DNA of 64,000 nt from positions 1 to 64,000 of the forward strand of contig QJPP01001712.1 in the NCBI GenBank assembly GCA_003996215.1, read 5' to 3'. The position numbers and the translations under genes are program-made. Origin of the DNA: Jaltomata sinuosa. Its lineage: Eukaryota > Streptophyta > Magnoliopsida > Solanales > Solanaceae. Below, in pieces: positions 1 through 12,045 of this stretch (within the stretch, counting starts at the first letter, position 1; every line of letters starts with the position of its first letter). The notes beneath the pieces were generated by a model, which worked only from the letters and a program-made list of their open reading frames with translations, was not told where the DNA came from and did not search any database.

Positions 1-2083
1 TCGCAGCCAAAACTGTAGTAAAACATACAGGGGAAAACCTTTTTCATGGATGATATGCTCGCACACAAATATAAAAGTAGCCCAACGGCTCACAACAAAT
101 CCTATCAGCCCTGCACAGGCCCAACAGCTACTCAGCCGATATAACCTGCCTAAAAGGATTATATCTATGTCGGGGTCTCGCGGACATTCCCCAAATAACC
201 CACCATCTATGTTCCAGAGTCAATACAAGGCCACACAGGACCACAAAGGTAGTATACAATACTAAGCAAATACTACAAACAACATATGAAATAGACAGAC
301 GAAAGGCGAACAAGGTCTGGGGTACCAACGTATAACAACCCATCCAAGGATGCTAATTAATGCAGTTATAGCCTATATACGCAGAGTCTAGATAGGGAAA
401 AATCATAACCTACCTGTCATCCGATGATTAGCTGTGGGAACGGCGTCATCCAAACTCGAACTGCTCCGGGAAGCTCCAAATCACAAAATAATACTTTTAA
501 CTGAAGCCCCAAAGGCGTCTCTATGAAGGCTAACCAACCAAGGTAATGGAACAATTGCTAGAATCGACGAGGCTACACGAACGAGCTATAGCCATTTGAT
601 AAGGTGTTAATGTCACACTCGCGACCAGCCAACTCCAAAACATAAAATGAGGCCAATAACAATAATAAATGGCAGCTAAATCCAACAATAATATGTTAAC
701 CACATCTCAAAGGAGCGACGAGCTCCCGAGGCACTATTTCAAGGCATACTTCACGTTGTCCAATCCAATCACTATCGTATGCGATCCCAAAAAGAATCGC
801 ACAATTTCACAATCCCTACAGCACCTTACCACAACCAGAACACCATAACAATAACCAAACATATCAAGATAAAGGGGCTGTCCAAAGCCACAAATCCAAA
901 ATACCACTTCGTGGCTCAGAAATCCATAAAACAATACTAGAACATATAATAACGAAAGAGGGTCGTAGGGGAGAGATTTACTTGACAAAAATATTCAATA
1001 TCCCAAGATTAACAACCTGCCTCCTTGCAGGAACAACAAACTAATCCAAAATCAACAAGAAACTACTACAAGATATCGGCAACAACAACTTTTCATAACT
1101 AGAAGATTAAAATCTTGATCCAACAACTAGATAAGTGTACGGGAACCATACCTCACCAAAATAACTCCATAGATACTGCCAAATACTTAAAAATCACCTG
1201 CTAGCTCGCTGCATCAACACCCACGAAGATACGCCATGAAATCGATGGGGAAAACTATACCAAAATGACGAGCTCGCGACGTAGAGCAACTTCCGAATTG
1301 AAAGGATAAAAGTCCATGGATTATTTATGGACTCTCCCTCTGAATTTCTAAGAATTTTGGGTGAAAAAAATGAGTTAAAACGAAGGAGAAATCATCTTTT
1401 ATAAGCTGAACCGACTTAGGATGTGGGCCCCACTTTGATGTGCCTGCTTGTGCAGTCTTACAAAAATGTGAATATCTCTCTATTCTGAAGTTGTATGGAT
1501 AAACAGTTTAGTGCGTTGGAAACTAGACTCGTAGACCTTCGATTTGGTATATTGGGGGCCCACTAACTATTTATAAATAGGGAGAAACACCCCAATACAT
1601 TTAACCCAAATTTGAAGAGAATTCCTTAAAAAAAATTTACAATAACCTTTTTCCGACTTTTGTTTCGCAACTTGCTTGACTTCAAAACTTATCATACGAC
1701 CATTTTGCGATTATAATACCTCATAACACATCCTTCTTAGTATATTATACACTATTAGTCTTACCCCAAAGGCACGGGTTACTTTAAACCTTTCAAACGG
1801 GCGAGGTGTTACACGAGGCATTTCTTTAACTCAAACTTTCGAGTAAGGGATTCCTTTGACCTAGAACCTTGGTTTAATTCTTTGATATTACGAAGAATGT
1901 TGTCGGAAGTCAACAATTTCAAAAGTTGAAGCTCTAAAACGAGGAACGATCATAAAGACCAAACAAACGGCCTGATCACCAAACTACCGGTCCCGACAAG
2001 CCATAAATGACTTGGGCCGCTACAAGTATGCTCTAATGGTATAAGAAAGCGAAAACATGTAAATGACCGGAAAGGTCATTACA
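1..2083 (-). repeat. Del/Tekay-type LTR, right part (truncated by window start)
   Basis: This stretch matches, with scattered differences, the right halves of the two LTRs at 47324-51233 and 54662-58571 (compare the opening bases with those near 56500). It ends in GGTCATTACA, the same terminus as those LTRs, so read on the minus strand the LTR begins TGTAATGACC at 2083. On the minus strand a TATA-like TATAAATA lies at 1568-1580, about 500 bp inside the LTR, as expected for a U3 promoter. The sequence after 2083 does not resemble the internal region of the family, so this is the outer edge of an element or a solo LTR; AGTGG (2084-2088) would be its target-site duplication. The left partner is outside the window. 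The small open frames inside it are not genes. Confidence 0.85.
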
Positions 2084-3115
2084 AGTGGTGAAATAGACTT
2101 GCAGTCCCTTACAACATTCAAATCCTATAGTCGTGGGGGCTTCTACGGACCGTCAGATGTGGGTGTGGGATCAATTTAGCATCATTGTTTGCACTTTTCA
2201 CAAGTCCTATCCCCACTGAACAACACACAACATCCATACGAACCCCACATAAGTTTTAGCATGATCAATTTTAAAAAATAATTTTTTTCTTAACCCTAGT
2301 TCCTACTATCAAAACAATAACCATACATGCATACCTACACACAGTTTAGTTCTAGGGTTCTTTATATTAGACATATTGTAATTTTCATAACACAAGAACC
2401 CATAGATCCAGTTACTCGAAAATAATTTGAAAAAATTAGAGTAAGATTGAACTTACTCTTTTGTTTGCAAGAATTTCTTGAAGTTTGAAGCTTGAGTAAC
2501 TTGATAAAAGTTCCTAGAGTTAGTGCCTTGTGAAGTTGTAATAGGTGTGTAAAGGAGTGAAAATTTAGGAGAGAAAGTGAGAGAGATGTGGGGATTATGG
2601 AGGGAGTGTAAAGAGATTGACCTTAATTTAATGAGGTCAATCTTTTTAAAATCGCAGGTAAATAGGGAAAAGGGAACCGAGTTGGGTCGGTTCATTTATT
2701 AAAAAAAAACAAATTTTAATTTTTGACCGACCCAGACCACGAGTATTTTTTACAGCCAATGGGCCACACAACGGCCTGTCCCATGGGCCATTTACTTAGG
2801 CATTGAGCATGTCATTTCACGGCCATCAGGGTTGTGATGACCTATCATATCATATTGTGGGATTGGACCAGTAAGCATTTTTAATCATATTAGAGCCGAC
2901 GATGGGTACGCAATGGCACATGCAATGTGCCACGGCCCGTGGCTCCTCACTGTCAGTTCATTCCAGAGCCTATTTCCCTTAATTTTTTTTGCACAAAAAT
3001 TGCCATGGGATATGGGACCTAAAATGGCCCATAAAAATGCCCGTGGGATCTCTTTTTTCTGCTATTTCTCCCTCTTTAGTTTTATTAGCTCCTGCACAAT
3101 TAAACACATGTTAGC
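2084..3115 (-). other. Athila-1 3' non-coding region
   Basis: No gene is seen. The part from about 2340 to 2760 aligns by eye with 23190-23600 in Athila-2: a shared stretch around TAGTGCCTTGTGAAGTTG, GA-rich blocks and a T-rich spacer. The part 2740-3010 holds several copies of a CATGGGCC/CCACGGCC-like motif, also present at 22790-24000 and in the Athila U3 regions. It is the spacer between integrase and the env-like block in this Athila family. Confidence 0.6.
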
Positions 3116-3285
3116 CATGGGTTACCTCCCATACAACGCCTAATTTAAAATCACTGCATGATACAAGTCACTTGACTACTCAGACTTCATCAAGCTTTGC
3201 TCATGGGTTGCCTCCCATGCAACGCCTGATTTAACATCACGGCATGATGCAGGTTCCTTGATTACTCATACTTCACCAAGGTCCC
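3116..3285 (-). repeat. Two tandem copies of an ~86-bp unit at the integrase 3' end
   Basis: Unit 1 starts with CATGGGTTACCTCCCATAC at 3116 and unit 2 with CATGGGTTGCCTCCCATGC at 3202. Both continue through a CGCCTRATTTAA block and a TGCATGAT/GGCATGAT block and end in a similar ACTCA-ACTTCA stretch. Athila-2 has single copies at about 23995 and 20091. On the minus strand the core reads like the conserved tail that follows Athila integrase. Confidence 0.7.
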
Positions 3286-3289
3286 AAAC

Positions 3290-4396
3290 TTTAACCACCT
3301 TAATTTCTTCAGTGTTTCCCAAGTAGGCTTTAACACGCTAACCATTTGCCTTAAACCACTTGCCTTACCGATTCTCAAGCTCGATTGCACCGTATTAGGA
3401 CACTTGTACCACTCCAAATGGTCCCATCCACTTAGACTTCAACTTGCCAAGAAACAAGCGAAGTTTTGAGTTGAAAATTAGAACCAAATTGCCCGGTTTA
3501 AAGTCTCTCTTTTCAATCTTTCAATCGTGGTACATCTTCATCTTCTCCTTGTATAGTGTTGAACTTTCATAAGTGATGAGGCAATACTCATCCATTTCAT
3601 ATAATTGACCAAGCCGTTGATAAGATGTTGTACACCAGTCCAAATTCAGCTTCTTGAGCACCCACATAGCCTTGTGCTCAAGCTCCACAGGAAGATGACA
3701 GGCCTTTTCAAACACAAGATGACATGGAGACATACTTGTTGGGGTCTTGTATGGAATCTGGTATGCCTACAAAGAATCATCAAGCTTTCTAGACCAATCG
3801 GTTCTATATGCATTCACCTTCTTTGTAAGGATTGTGTTTATCTCATGATTTGAGACCTCCACTTGCTAACTCATATGTGGATAATAGGGAGTTTCCACAT
3901 TGTGCCTAACCCAATATTTCTCAAGTAGAGCCCAAAACAGCCTATTGCAAAAATAAGAGCCTCCATCACTGATTATCACCCGTGGTGTACCAAATCTGGA
4001 GAAGATATTCTGCTTCAAGAATGTTATGACATTCTTGCTTTAATTATTGGGAAGCGCAACTACCTCCACCTATTTAGACACATAGTCAATAGTAACTAAT
4101 ATGTACTTCATTCCATTCAAACTCACAAAAGGGACTATGAAGTCAATGCCCCACACATCAAATAGTTTAATCACAAGGATGTGAGTGAGAGGAAGCTCAT
4201 GCTTCCTTGATATACCTCCTTCCCTTTGACATTGATTATAGGCCTTTGCATACTCGTGAACATCCTTATGGAGTATAGGCCAATAGTAACCGCATTGTAA
4301 GATTTTTTGGGTTGTTCGTACGCCACTATGATGTCCCCCTATAGGGGATGAATGACATGCCTTGAGTATATCTTCCCATCCCTGCCACAGATACAC
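3290..4396 (-). pseudogene. Athila-1 integrase (decayed)
   Basis: Integrase cuts target DNA and joins the element ends. On the minus strand the zinc-binding part reads HHSGVRTTQKILQCGYYWP at 4270-4340, followed by AYNQCQREGG, in which the first cysteine of the CX2C pair is tyrosine. The core then shows FDVWGIDFIVPF, which keeps the first catalytic aspartate of the DD35E triad, and reads into VTIDYVSK at about 4070. The second aspartate region is near 3960-3990, and the C-terminal part with KAMWVLKKLNLDW lies at 3640-3680. Several stops and frame changes separate these blocks. It closely parallels 24010-25226. The fold is clear but the enzyme is not functional. Confidence 0.8.
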
Positions 4397-4409
4397 ATCT
4401 ACAAATCAT

Positions 4410-5060
4410 GGTGTCACCACATAGACGGAACAAATAAGGCTCCTCCCAAAAGAACTTTTTCACATCAGACATGAACTTCCTTCTTTGATGGACGGACAGA
4501 TCAGGAGGCACCACATCACTTGCTAGGTAGTTAGCAAAATTTGCATACCATGGAACTAACTGTTGGAAAGAAGCCAACACTTGCTCATATGGGAAAGCAT
4601 CATCAGTCTCGAGCTCATCTTTCAACTTCAGCATTGCCTCTTCCTCCAGTCTAGACCAGTGATCAGCTACCTGATTCTCAGTACCCTTACGGTCCTTGAC
4701 TTTAAAGTCAAACTCTTGCAACAGAAGGACCCACTGAATCAACCTAGGTTTAGCATCCTTCTTATACATGAGGTACCTAAGAGCTGCATGGTCGGTGTGC
4801 ACAATCACCTTGGTGCCAAGCAAATAAGATTTAAATTTTTCAAATGCAAAGACCACAGCTAGAAGCTCTTGTTCTGTCATAGTGTAATTCTTCTGCTTTG
4901 CTAGCATAGTAGATAGGATGAAGGATCTTTTCACGTCTCTGACCTAGGACTGCTCCTAGCGCTACTCCACTAGCATCACACATCACCTCAAATGGTTAGG
5001 ATCAGTCAAGCATAACAATAATGGGCGTAGAGATTAATTTTAGCTTTAAGCATTCGAAAG
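4410..5060 (-). pseudogene. Athila-1 RNase H (decayed)
   Basis: RNase H removes the RNA strand during reverse transcription. The minus-strand frame 4326-4934 carries NYTMTEQELLAVVFAFEKF, then VIVHTDHAALRYL and KKDAKPRLIQWVLLLQEFDF, the hallmark RNase H blocks of Athila pol with the conserved E and D residues. A trailing VADHWSRLEEEA marks the domain end, after which the frame runs into the linker before integrase. The N-terminal block, which in relatives has a CDASG motif, is still visible near 4960-4985 but out of frame and with stops. The part between that block and NYTMTEQE is shorter than in Athila-2, so a small deletion is likely. Confidence 0.8.
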
Positions 5061-5960
5061 CCTTCAGACAGGCCTTATCAAACACAAACTTCACATCCTT
5101 CTCCAACAACTTACACAAGGGGTGTGCAATTTTTGAGAAGTCCTTTATGAACCTGCGATAGAAACCAGCATGCCCTAAAAAACTTTGAATACCCTTCACC
5201 AAAACCAGAGGGGGCAATTTCTCAATTACCTCAATATTTTCCTTGTCTACCTCAATACCCTTATTCAAAATTTGATGGCCTAGCACTATACCCTCTTTAA
5301 CCATGAAGTGACATTTCTCCTAGTTCAGCACCAGATTACATTCTTCACACCTTTGCAACACACAACTCAAATGGGCTAAACAATTATCAAAGGAGTCACA
5401 GACCACAGAGAAATCATTCATGAACACCTCAATAGTGTCTTCCACTATGTCAGAGAAGATTGACATCACACATCGCTGGAAGGTTGTTGGCCCATTGCAT
5501 AGTCTAAATGGCATCTTCTTGAAAGAAAACATCCCATATGGGTAGGTGTAAGTGGTCTTCTCTTAGTCTTTAGGAGCAATAAAAATCTGATTGTACCCCG
5601 AATAACCATCAAGAAAATAATACAATTATCTACCCGCAAGACGGTCTAGTATCTGATCCATGAATGACATTGGAAAATGGTCTTTCTTAGTCCAAGCATT
5701 CAGTTTCCTATAGTACATGTGTACACGCCAGCCTGTGACTAGCCTCATTGGAATCTATTTATTCTTTGCCTTTGGGACCACAGTGATCCCACCTTTTTTG
5801 GCACATATCGAACTGGGCTCACCCACTTATTATCTGCAATAGGATAACCATACCTGCATCTAACCACTTTATGATCTCTTTCTTGATGACTTCTTACATA
5901 GGTTAATTTAACCTATGCTGATGCTTAATACTGGTAATACAATTCGTCTCAAGCTAGATC
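5060..5960 (-). pseudogene. Athila-1 reverse transcriptase (decayed)
   Basis: This copies the RNA genome into DNA. Minus-strand pieces include MFSFKKMPFRLCNGPTTFQR and VFMNDFSVV (5320-5532) and VLGHQILNKGIEV to HAGFYRRFIKDFS (5002-5304), the RT thumb and connection seen in Ty3/gypsy pol. The catalytic YxDD-type box reads FMND: the first aspartate is asparagine (codon on 5416-5418), which would abolish activity by itself. The fingers region near 5700-5960 is recognisable but broken by stops. Homologous to 25990-26780 in Athila-2. Confidence 0.8.
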
Positions 5961-6339
5961 TTGTACGTGAATATTCCTGGATGAATTCCAATGATATCTG
6001 CAATGGACCAACCAATGGCCCTCTTGAACTTTCTCAATACAGATACAAGAGCCTCAACTTGCCCTTCACCTAGATATGCCGCAATATTCACATGCAAAGT
6101 ATTACTGTCTCCCAAGAAGACATATCGCAAGTGCGATGGAAAGCCTTGAGCTCTAAGACTGGGGGCTTCTCAATAGATGGTCTAGCTAGTGGAGTTTCTC
6201 TATTCTTCAGGTCAAGATCAAGCTTCTTTGGGGCATATGACTAAGACCCTATAACAGCAAGTGCTTCCACCATGTCATCATATTCAACAATATATTCCCC
6301 ATCAATATTAATGATCATGGCTGCACGTGCTTCAATACT

Positions 6340-7060
6340 AAGTTACTCCTCAATCGACACTGACAATTGCTCTTTATCAATAACTGAGACTACACGCATA
6401 TTATCATGGTGCTTTATTGACTAGCACATGTTGAATGTCACTTCCTCATCATTTAGTCTAAACTTTATCTATCTTGTTTCTATGTTAACTAAAGCATGCC
6501 CAGTGGAAACGAATGGTCATCCCAGAATGATGGGAACCTCAAAATCTACCTCACAATCCATAATCACAAAGTCTGCTGAAAAGGATAAAAGACTCCACCT
6601 TTACAGGCACATTATACAAAATATCTACTAGCCACTTCACGGTGTGATCTGCTATAAAAAGCTGCATTATTGTCGGTTTGGGGGCTCCCAAGCCCAATTG
6701 CTTAAACACTACTAGTGGCATGAGATTGATGCTCGCACCCAAATCACATAATGCTTTGGCAAAGTAGAATGCTCCTATGGTGCAAGGGATAGTGAATGCT
6801 CCAGGATCCTCCCTCTTCTGCACAAGAGAACGAGAGGCAATTACATTACAATGATGCAAATTATTGACAGGATCAAACTCACGGTTCTCTTTTTCATCAC
6901 CAAATCCTTCATAAACTTTGCATATCCGTGCATCTGTTCTAGTGCTCCTACCAAAGAAATATTCACCGATAAATACTTCAAAATAGAGATGAATTTTTGA
7001 TACTTTCCTTCTTCAGCCTTCTTGACTAGTCTATGTGGGAAAGGTGGAGGAGGTCATGGC
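6340..7060 (-). pseudogene. Athila-1 protease region (decayed)
   Basis: This is an aspartic protease that would cleave the Gag-Pol polyprotein. The frame at 6551-6859 reads DPGAFTIPCTIGAFYFAKA then CDLGASINLMPLVVF, where DLGAS is the usual active-site motif of Athila proteases and appears intact. The N-terminal flank (7060-6870) and C-terminal flank (6550-6340) line up with the single open frame 27169-27873 in Athila-2 but need frame changes. Between here and the RT (6340-5960) is a spacer with no recognised domain. Confidence 0.8.
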
Positions 7061-7398
7061 ATAGGCTTTAGAGTTTAAGGGACCCCCTTTTCCTTCCCTT
7101 TGGTAGCAACCAATTTTTTCTTATTTTGGTTCTTATTACCACCCTTTTCTTCTAACTCCTTCATAGTTCAACCTTATATTTCTCAGGCTCGATTGGTTCA
7201 TCAACAACTATAGGCGAAGGAGGATCAATGGTTTGATTTCCATTTGGAGTAGTCACTACTATGCAATGCCCATCATTTTTTGGATTCTGGATTATATTGC
7301 TAGGAAGTGTACCCCTTTTGGCACTGGTTCAAGGTTGTAGACATTTTACCCAACTGTTGCTCAATTTGCTTGATGGTAGTGGCATGCGACTCTACTTT

Positions 7399-8935
7399 CT
7401 AATTCATTCCTGAGATTTTACCACAAATTTTCTTTAGGTTTTCATCACTTTCCTCTACCTTCTTTAGCACCCTAACCAATATGTCTTCCATTTTTGATAA
7501 GTTGGGGGCCTCTTCACGATTTCTAGGAGAAATATATAGACTACTTCTATCATTTTTGTAGCCATTCTTTTTGTTCCAGTCACCATCTCTATCTCTACCC
7601 CTGCTCATTTATCTATAACCAGATAGGTTGTAGTTGTTGTATGTATCTATGTCTCTATTCTAACCTTGATTTCTTTGATCCCACCAAGTATCCTAGTTGG
7701 ACCCTTAGTTGTTGGCCTGGAAACCCACCACCTGATCATTTAGAAAGTTAGCCTCTTTATCAGATTCAGACTCATTATTCCTTGGTGCTTTACCTTGTGA
7801 GCCCACTATGTTCGTCTTCTCAGCTCTATTATTAATGACATATTTCACAATCAAATCAACCCTTATCTTTAATTCGATGACCTCTTGACTAAGCTCCCAT
7901 AATTGTTGCTGGTCTATGGACTTTCTAACAGTATAAGTTCCAGCTGGAACTTTAGTCTCTCTCATGTGCCAAGCCCTGTTCTTCTTGGTTACTCTATCCA
8001 ACATCTCAAATGTGGCTGTAGAAATATTATCCATAAATGTACCACCAGTGATGGCGTCAGCTACCACCTTGGTGTTTGCATTCAGTACCCTATAGAAGAT
8101 TTCCATCAAAGTCTCACTTGGTATCCTGTGATTCGACACCTATTTCAGCTTCTTATTAAACCTAAGCCATGTCTCATAGTGCTTCAGTATTCAACTGCTT
8201 GAAATTGTAGATCTCCTGTTTGAGATGCAACATCTTTGATGGAGGAAAGAGCCTCTCTAAGAATTGACTTTTCAATTTTCTCCATATGGTGATCGAATTA
8301 TCAGGAAGTTTGGCTAGCCAAAGAGAACAGGAATAGTCGTAATTTGATAGCATCCTGACATACCCCTGGTAGCTTGTAAGTCTTGAAAATCCCCACAAAG
8401 TTCAACAAGTACAAATTTGCATCATCAGTGGGTTTGCTAATAAATAATCCCTTCAGGTTCAGCAATTGGATCATGGTACTTGTAATATCGAACTTTGCAC
8501 CAACTAGCAGCTGTGGCAGCACTATAGAACCCGTTGTTCCTGCATAATCAAGATCAGCATCCTTATTATCAAGATCAAAATGAGGGATATATCAGGGTTA
8601 ATATTGCTGGTGACCCCTATTCCTTTGCTGTCTAGCCAAATCTTGGATAATATTGTGTTGGGCTACCTCCTTTCTTGTAGCTTGGGAATCCAGTGCATCC
8701 TGATAGGTAGCCTCTTACCTTGCTTGCTCAGCTTCAGCATTCTGGTAAGCTATCTCATCAGTGTCTTAAGCTTCCTGTGCATCTCGTATCCTTTGTTGTT
8801 CTTTGGCCAACACCCTGGCTATGGCCTACTCTGGTGTGTCAACAATCCCGTTCTTAACCATGTTTCATAGAGTTTGCTATAATTCAAGCTCAAGGAGAAT
8901 CAGGGGATTGCCTTGACTCCCTGTACTTGGCATGC
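7399..8935 (-). pseudogene. Athila-1 gag (decayed)
   Basis: Gag is the structural protein that coats the element RNA. Minus-strand pieces show KFDITSTMIQLLNLKGLF (8301-8522), RLFPPSKMLHLKQEIYNFKQ (8174-8398) and EIFYRVLNANTKVVADAITG (7705-8139), then a charged R/D/N-rich stretch with predicted helix (7399-7608). The order matches the gag at 27958-29766. A probable N-terminus beginning MCMPS lies near 8935 just left of the primer site. Stops and at least two frame changes interrupt it. No zinc knuckle is seen, as is usual for this gag type. Confidence 0.8.
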
Positions 8936-9027
8936 ACAAGTTTGCAACCTAAGAAACAAAATAAAAACAACAAAAAATTAATCAGGAAATAAGGACTAAT
9001 AGTCAAATAAACTCAATTGCCCTTAAT

Positions 9028-9045
9028 CCTACGACAATGGTGCCA
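9028..9045 (-). other. Athila-1 primer-binding site, degenerate
   Basis: It sits five bases from the LTR edge at 9051, in the same place as the tRNA-Asp-type site of Athila-2 (29868-29885). The copy here has several substitutions (CCTACGACAATGGTGCCA against CCCTGGCAACGGCGCCA), consistent with an old insertion. Confidence 0.65.
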
Positions 9046-9050
9046 AAATT

Positions 9051-9993
9051 TGATATGCCCAAATTACACCTCCAAAAAAAAGTATAAAGCGGTCGATATT
9101 CAAATATAGAACATACCCAAAGTTAGGTCAATCCAGCAGGGAATATGGTTAGACCTAGGTCAACTATGCATATTTGCGCTCTTAGCCATCTTATTTCCCC
9201 AATTGGGAGAATTTAATGTTACAAATAATATTGTAAAAAAAAGTTTAACAAGTAACAGAGTATCAGTTTAAATTATTGTCAATCAATGAGAGAAGTGACT
9301 AGGGTAGTATTCCCTATGAGTTCATAACGTAGTAAGGTGTTATACTAGTAACCTAGGCTAGTCCTACGCATGCAAGACTAGTAAGTTAGGTTCAACTAAC
9401 CGGATGGTTACCACGATAGAAGAATGTCAGCACATAACTGGGTCAGTCCACGGGTGTTTGCTTTACTAAACCCTTACTAGTGATCCTAGATTAGCTATCC
9501 CCGGGCAAGTTCAAGCTAATTAGATGAGGGTTGGTAGCCTCAAATCTCTGTTGTATAATCCTTTTTCCCATTCGTTTCCCATTTGGTCAAGCAAGTAGGA
9601 ATAAGGCTAGTTATAATATTTGCAACTGTTAAAAAGCAATCAAAGCGAAGGAAAGATAAATACATGCATGAACACCATTCTAGAATTACTAAGTACTTTG
9701 CCTATTGTGTTTAATCTATCATGGTTCCCACTATTCTAGTTGTGGATTTAGCTACGCATAGTTGCAATAGAACAATCAGATTTAGATGAAGAGATCATGA
9801 TTATAGCTTACAATGATAAGTAAAGAAACCTGGAATCTTGAATTCTCAAGAACACTTCAATAATCAAGAACAATAATCAAATTCTCAAAAGTATGGAATA
9901 ATATTCTCAATAATATGTTATAATGTCTCAAAGTTGCATAATAAATGCGTAACTAATAAAATAAAACCCTAGGGAAGGTATTTATAGACAACA
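9051..9993 (-). repeat. Athila-1 5' LTR remnant (R-U5 side)
   Basis: It starts TGATATGCCCAAATTACACC and follows the Athila-2 LTRs at 17098 and 29891 closely through a shared minus-strand TATA box (TATAAATA at 9979-9986). Similarity stops abruptly after GACAACA at 9993; the roughly 560 bp of U3 present in Athila-2 is absent and replaced by unrelated Del-type LTR sequence. It therefore keeps the U5/R side and core promoter only. Confidence 0.85.
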
Positions 9994-11083
9994 TTAGAAC
10001 TCCCCTTATTCCTACAGTTATTATGCACACATAATGCAAAATGGGTTACAAATAACCATCACTTACCTTAATCCAAGCCTGAAATGCTCTACCTAATCTG
10101 AGTTTTCTCTTTTTTGGCAGCCTCGACTTGATTGTTGTCTAAAAACAGAAATGCAAACAATATTTCATCCCATGGCCTCAAATATCATGGATGATAGCCT
10201 AATCCCGAACCCTTATGCCAAATTTATGATCATTCAACCCATCTAGGGTCTTCCCACCAATAATTCACCTAGAATCTACCAATTCTATGGTTATACTAGC
10301 GAATTACAGTAATGAAATCATGAATATACAACCTATAATCAAAACCCAAGGTTTTTATACCCCATAATCCTTCGTACACCAGATTTTTCATCTTAGGTCA
10401 ATCCAAACCCTCTCCAAGGCCTATAACTAATGATTCTAAGACATAAGAATTTAAGTACTAGTTTACATGGATGAAATACTTATCTTAACAAAGAAATCTG
10501 GTGAAAAATCAGTAGGAATTGCCCCAATTCACCTCTACCTTCCACAAAATATCTTTGTGAAATAATAAATATTTTTGCGAAAGTTTCTGCATTAACAATG
10601 ATTAACCACACTATAGTGATCCAATGCCACTATAGCAGTACTGCCGTAGCGGCAACCTCCCGCTATAGTAGAGTTGACCGACTCTGTCTTCTGCTATAGC
10701 GCGAATTCCTCTACTATACCAGCATCGCGGTAGCAGCTTGCCACCCACTATAGTAGGTGTGGTGAGGTAGAAAATTAACAAAATGTCCCACACCATGACA
10801 TCTCAGACTAACCCCTTTATGTCAAGTTTGATATCGGGAGTTCTACTCACCCAAATTCACTTTCAAAAAGTCCTACGGACTCCTTATAGCCTTAACTAAA
10901 GTAAAATCAAGATATATTTTATTAACTCAACCCAATACCTCCCCAGATTGCCATAGACCTCACCCTGATCGGATTTCATCCAAGACTAGTCCAGCCTGAA
11001 AATTTCCAACTTCTAATTTTGAAAAAATTTCTAACCCAATTCTTGTACGACTAGCTCAACTATAACAACGATAAGGGTCATTA
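9988..11083 (-). repeat. Del/Tekay-type LTR fragment fused to the Athila-1 LTR
   Basis: Read on the minus strand from 11083 it starts TGTAATGACCC and then parallels the first part of the Del LTR at 34387: a TAGTCTTGG/TAGTCTCGG block, a GTGAGGT block, AGTCCGTAGGACTTTT against AGTCCGGGGGACTTTT, GAGTAGAACTCCC against AAGTAGAACTCCC, a cluster of CGCTATAGCGG-like palindromes (10605-10760), then TTAATGCAGAAAC and a later GTAGAGC-TTGGATTA-GGT block. The homology ends near AATGTTGT at 9988-9995. It is the first half of a Del LTR. An open frame at 10611-10796 is only the palindrome cluster. Confidence 0.75.
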
Positions 11084-12045
11084 CATACACAAATCTCAAA
11101 CCCAATTCTATTTAAAGTTGGGAGAAACTAGAACATGAGTTCCAAAATCACTCATATTGCATGAGGCATATAGTGAGCATGGTGGAACTCAAAAGTACTC
11201 GCGAAAAAAAGGATGGACCAATTATCAATTTCATCAATTGGTGGAGATATGCAAGCCTAAGCTGCAAAAATAGACTTAGTAAAGCATTTAGAATAGAAAT
11301 ATGCATCAAAGAAATGCACTGTAGCTTCTCTACATCTTAGAAGGAATCAAGCCAAAGTCCTTTAAAGATCTAGATACCCGTGCTCATGATATGGAGTTGA
11401 GCATGTATTGTATTGAAAAAGAAGTGATGCCCATCCATAACCCCCCCCTCCCCAAGGAAAAGACAAGCAAGTACCTTAGAGATGGAGCAAGTTTGTATCC
11501 AAAAGTGAAAGAAAAGAATCCATGAATGTCAATGTGTCACTTGTGAAGTTTACTATGAAGGTCAGAAAGAAGCAAAGTATGAAGACAACTTCCTCTTAGG
11601 AATGCCCAAATCAGTTGACCTTAAAAGAGATGCAAAAAAGGGAATATCCCTTCCTTGATTCTCACGTTCCTAAACTTTTTGACAAATTACTTGAGATAAA
11701 TCTTATTGAGTCACCAGAGATGAAGCGACCCAATGAATCTAGAAGAACTAACGACCCAAACTATTATAAGTATCATAGGCTTGTGGGTCACCCTCTGGAG
11801 AAGTGTTTTATATTCAAGGATAGAGTTATGCAGTTGGCGTATGAACAGAAGATTGTGCTTGATAATGAGAAGACAAGTGCTAATCAAATATCTATCATAT
11901 TTGGCTCTCTCAATCTGGTCCAAATATACAGCTTTGAAGAGGATAAAGAAGAAGGACCATTGAAGCAAGACAAATTCCAAATCGATGGAGACGATAATGA
12001 AGGTTGGATTTTGGTGACTAAGAGGACACACCATAAAACAAGTTC
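11084..12045 (+). pseudogene. Tat gag, middle and C-terminal part
   Basis: This is the structural capsid protein of the Tat element. By translation across frames I see LEHEF near 11120, NFINWWRYASLSCKNRLSKA (11230-11290), then GIKPKSFKDLDTRAHDMELS (11350-11405) and, in the open frame 11615-12070, HRLVGHPLEKCFIFKDRVM, a C-x-x-x-H-rich block typical for this gag, ending in DDNEGWILVTKRTHHKT. The frame is interrupted at 12045 by a solo LTR and resumes at 12858. Stops occur around 11340 and 11600. The N-terminal part is missing. Confidence 0.75.

Larger units (their letters stand above)
2084..9993 (-). mobile_element. Athila-1: decayed Athila-type Ty3/gypsy element, partial
   Basis: Read on the minus strand this contains, in order, LTR remnant, degenerate tRNA-Asp-type primer site, gag, protease, RT, RNase H and integrase, the order of Ty3/gypsy elements. 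The protein motifs match the better preserved Athila-2 at 17098-31443. The 3' non-coding part at 2160-3290 is homologous to 23060-24075 of Athila-2. It is cut on the left by the Del-type LTR ending at 2083, so its env-like region and 3' LTR are missing or lie left of the window. Its right neighbour is a Del LTR fragment and then Tat gag, so it most likely inserted into the gag of the Tat element. Many stops and frameshifts show it is dead. Confidence 0.85.

Noticed and set aside
9995..11083. Interpretation as unique host DNA between Athila-1 and Tat
   Set aside because: It aligns block by block on the minus strand with the first half of the Del LTR at 34387.
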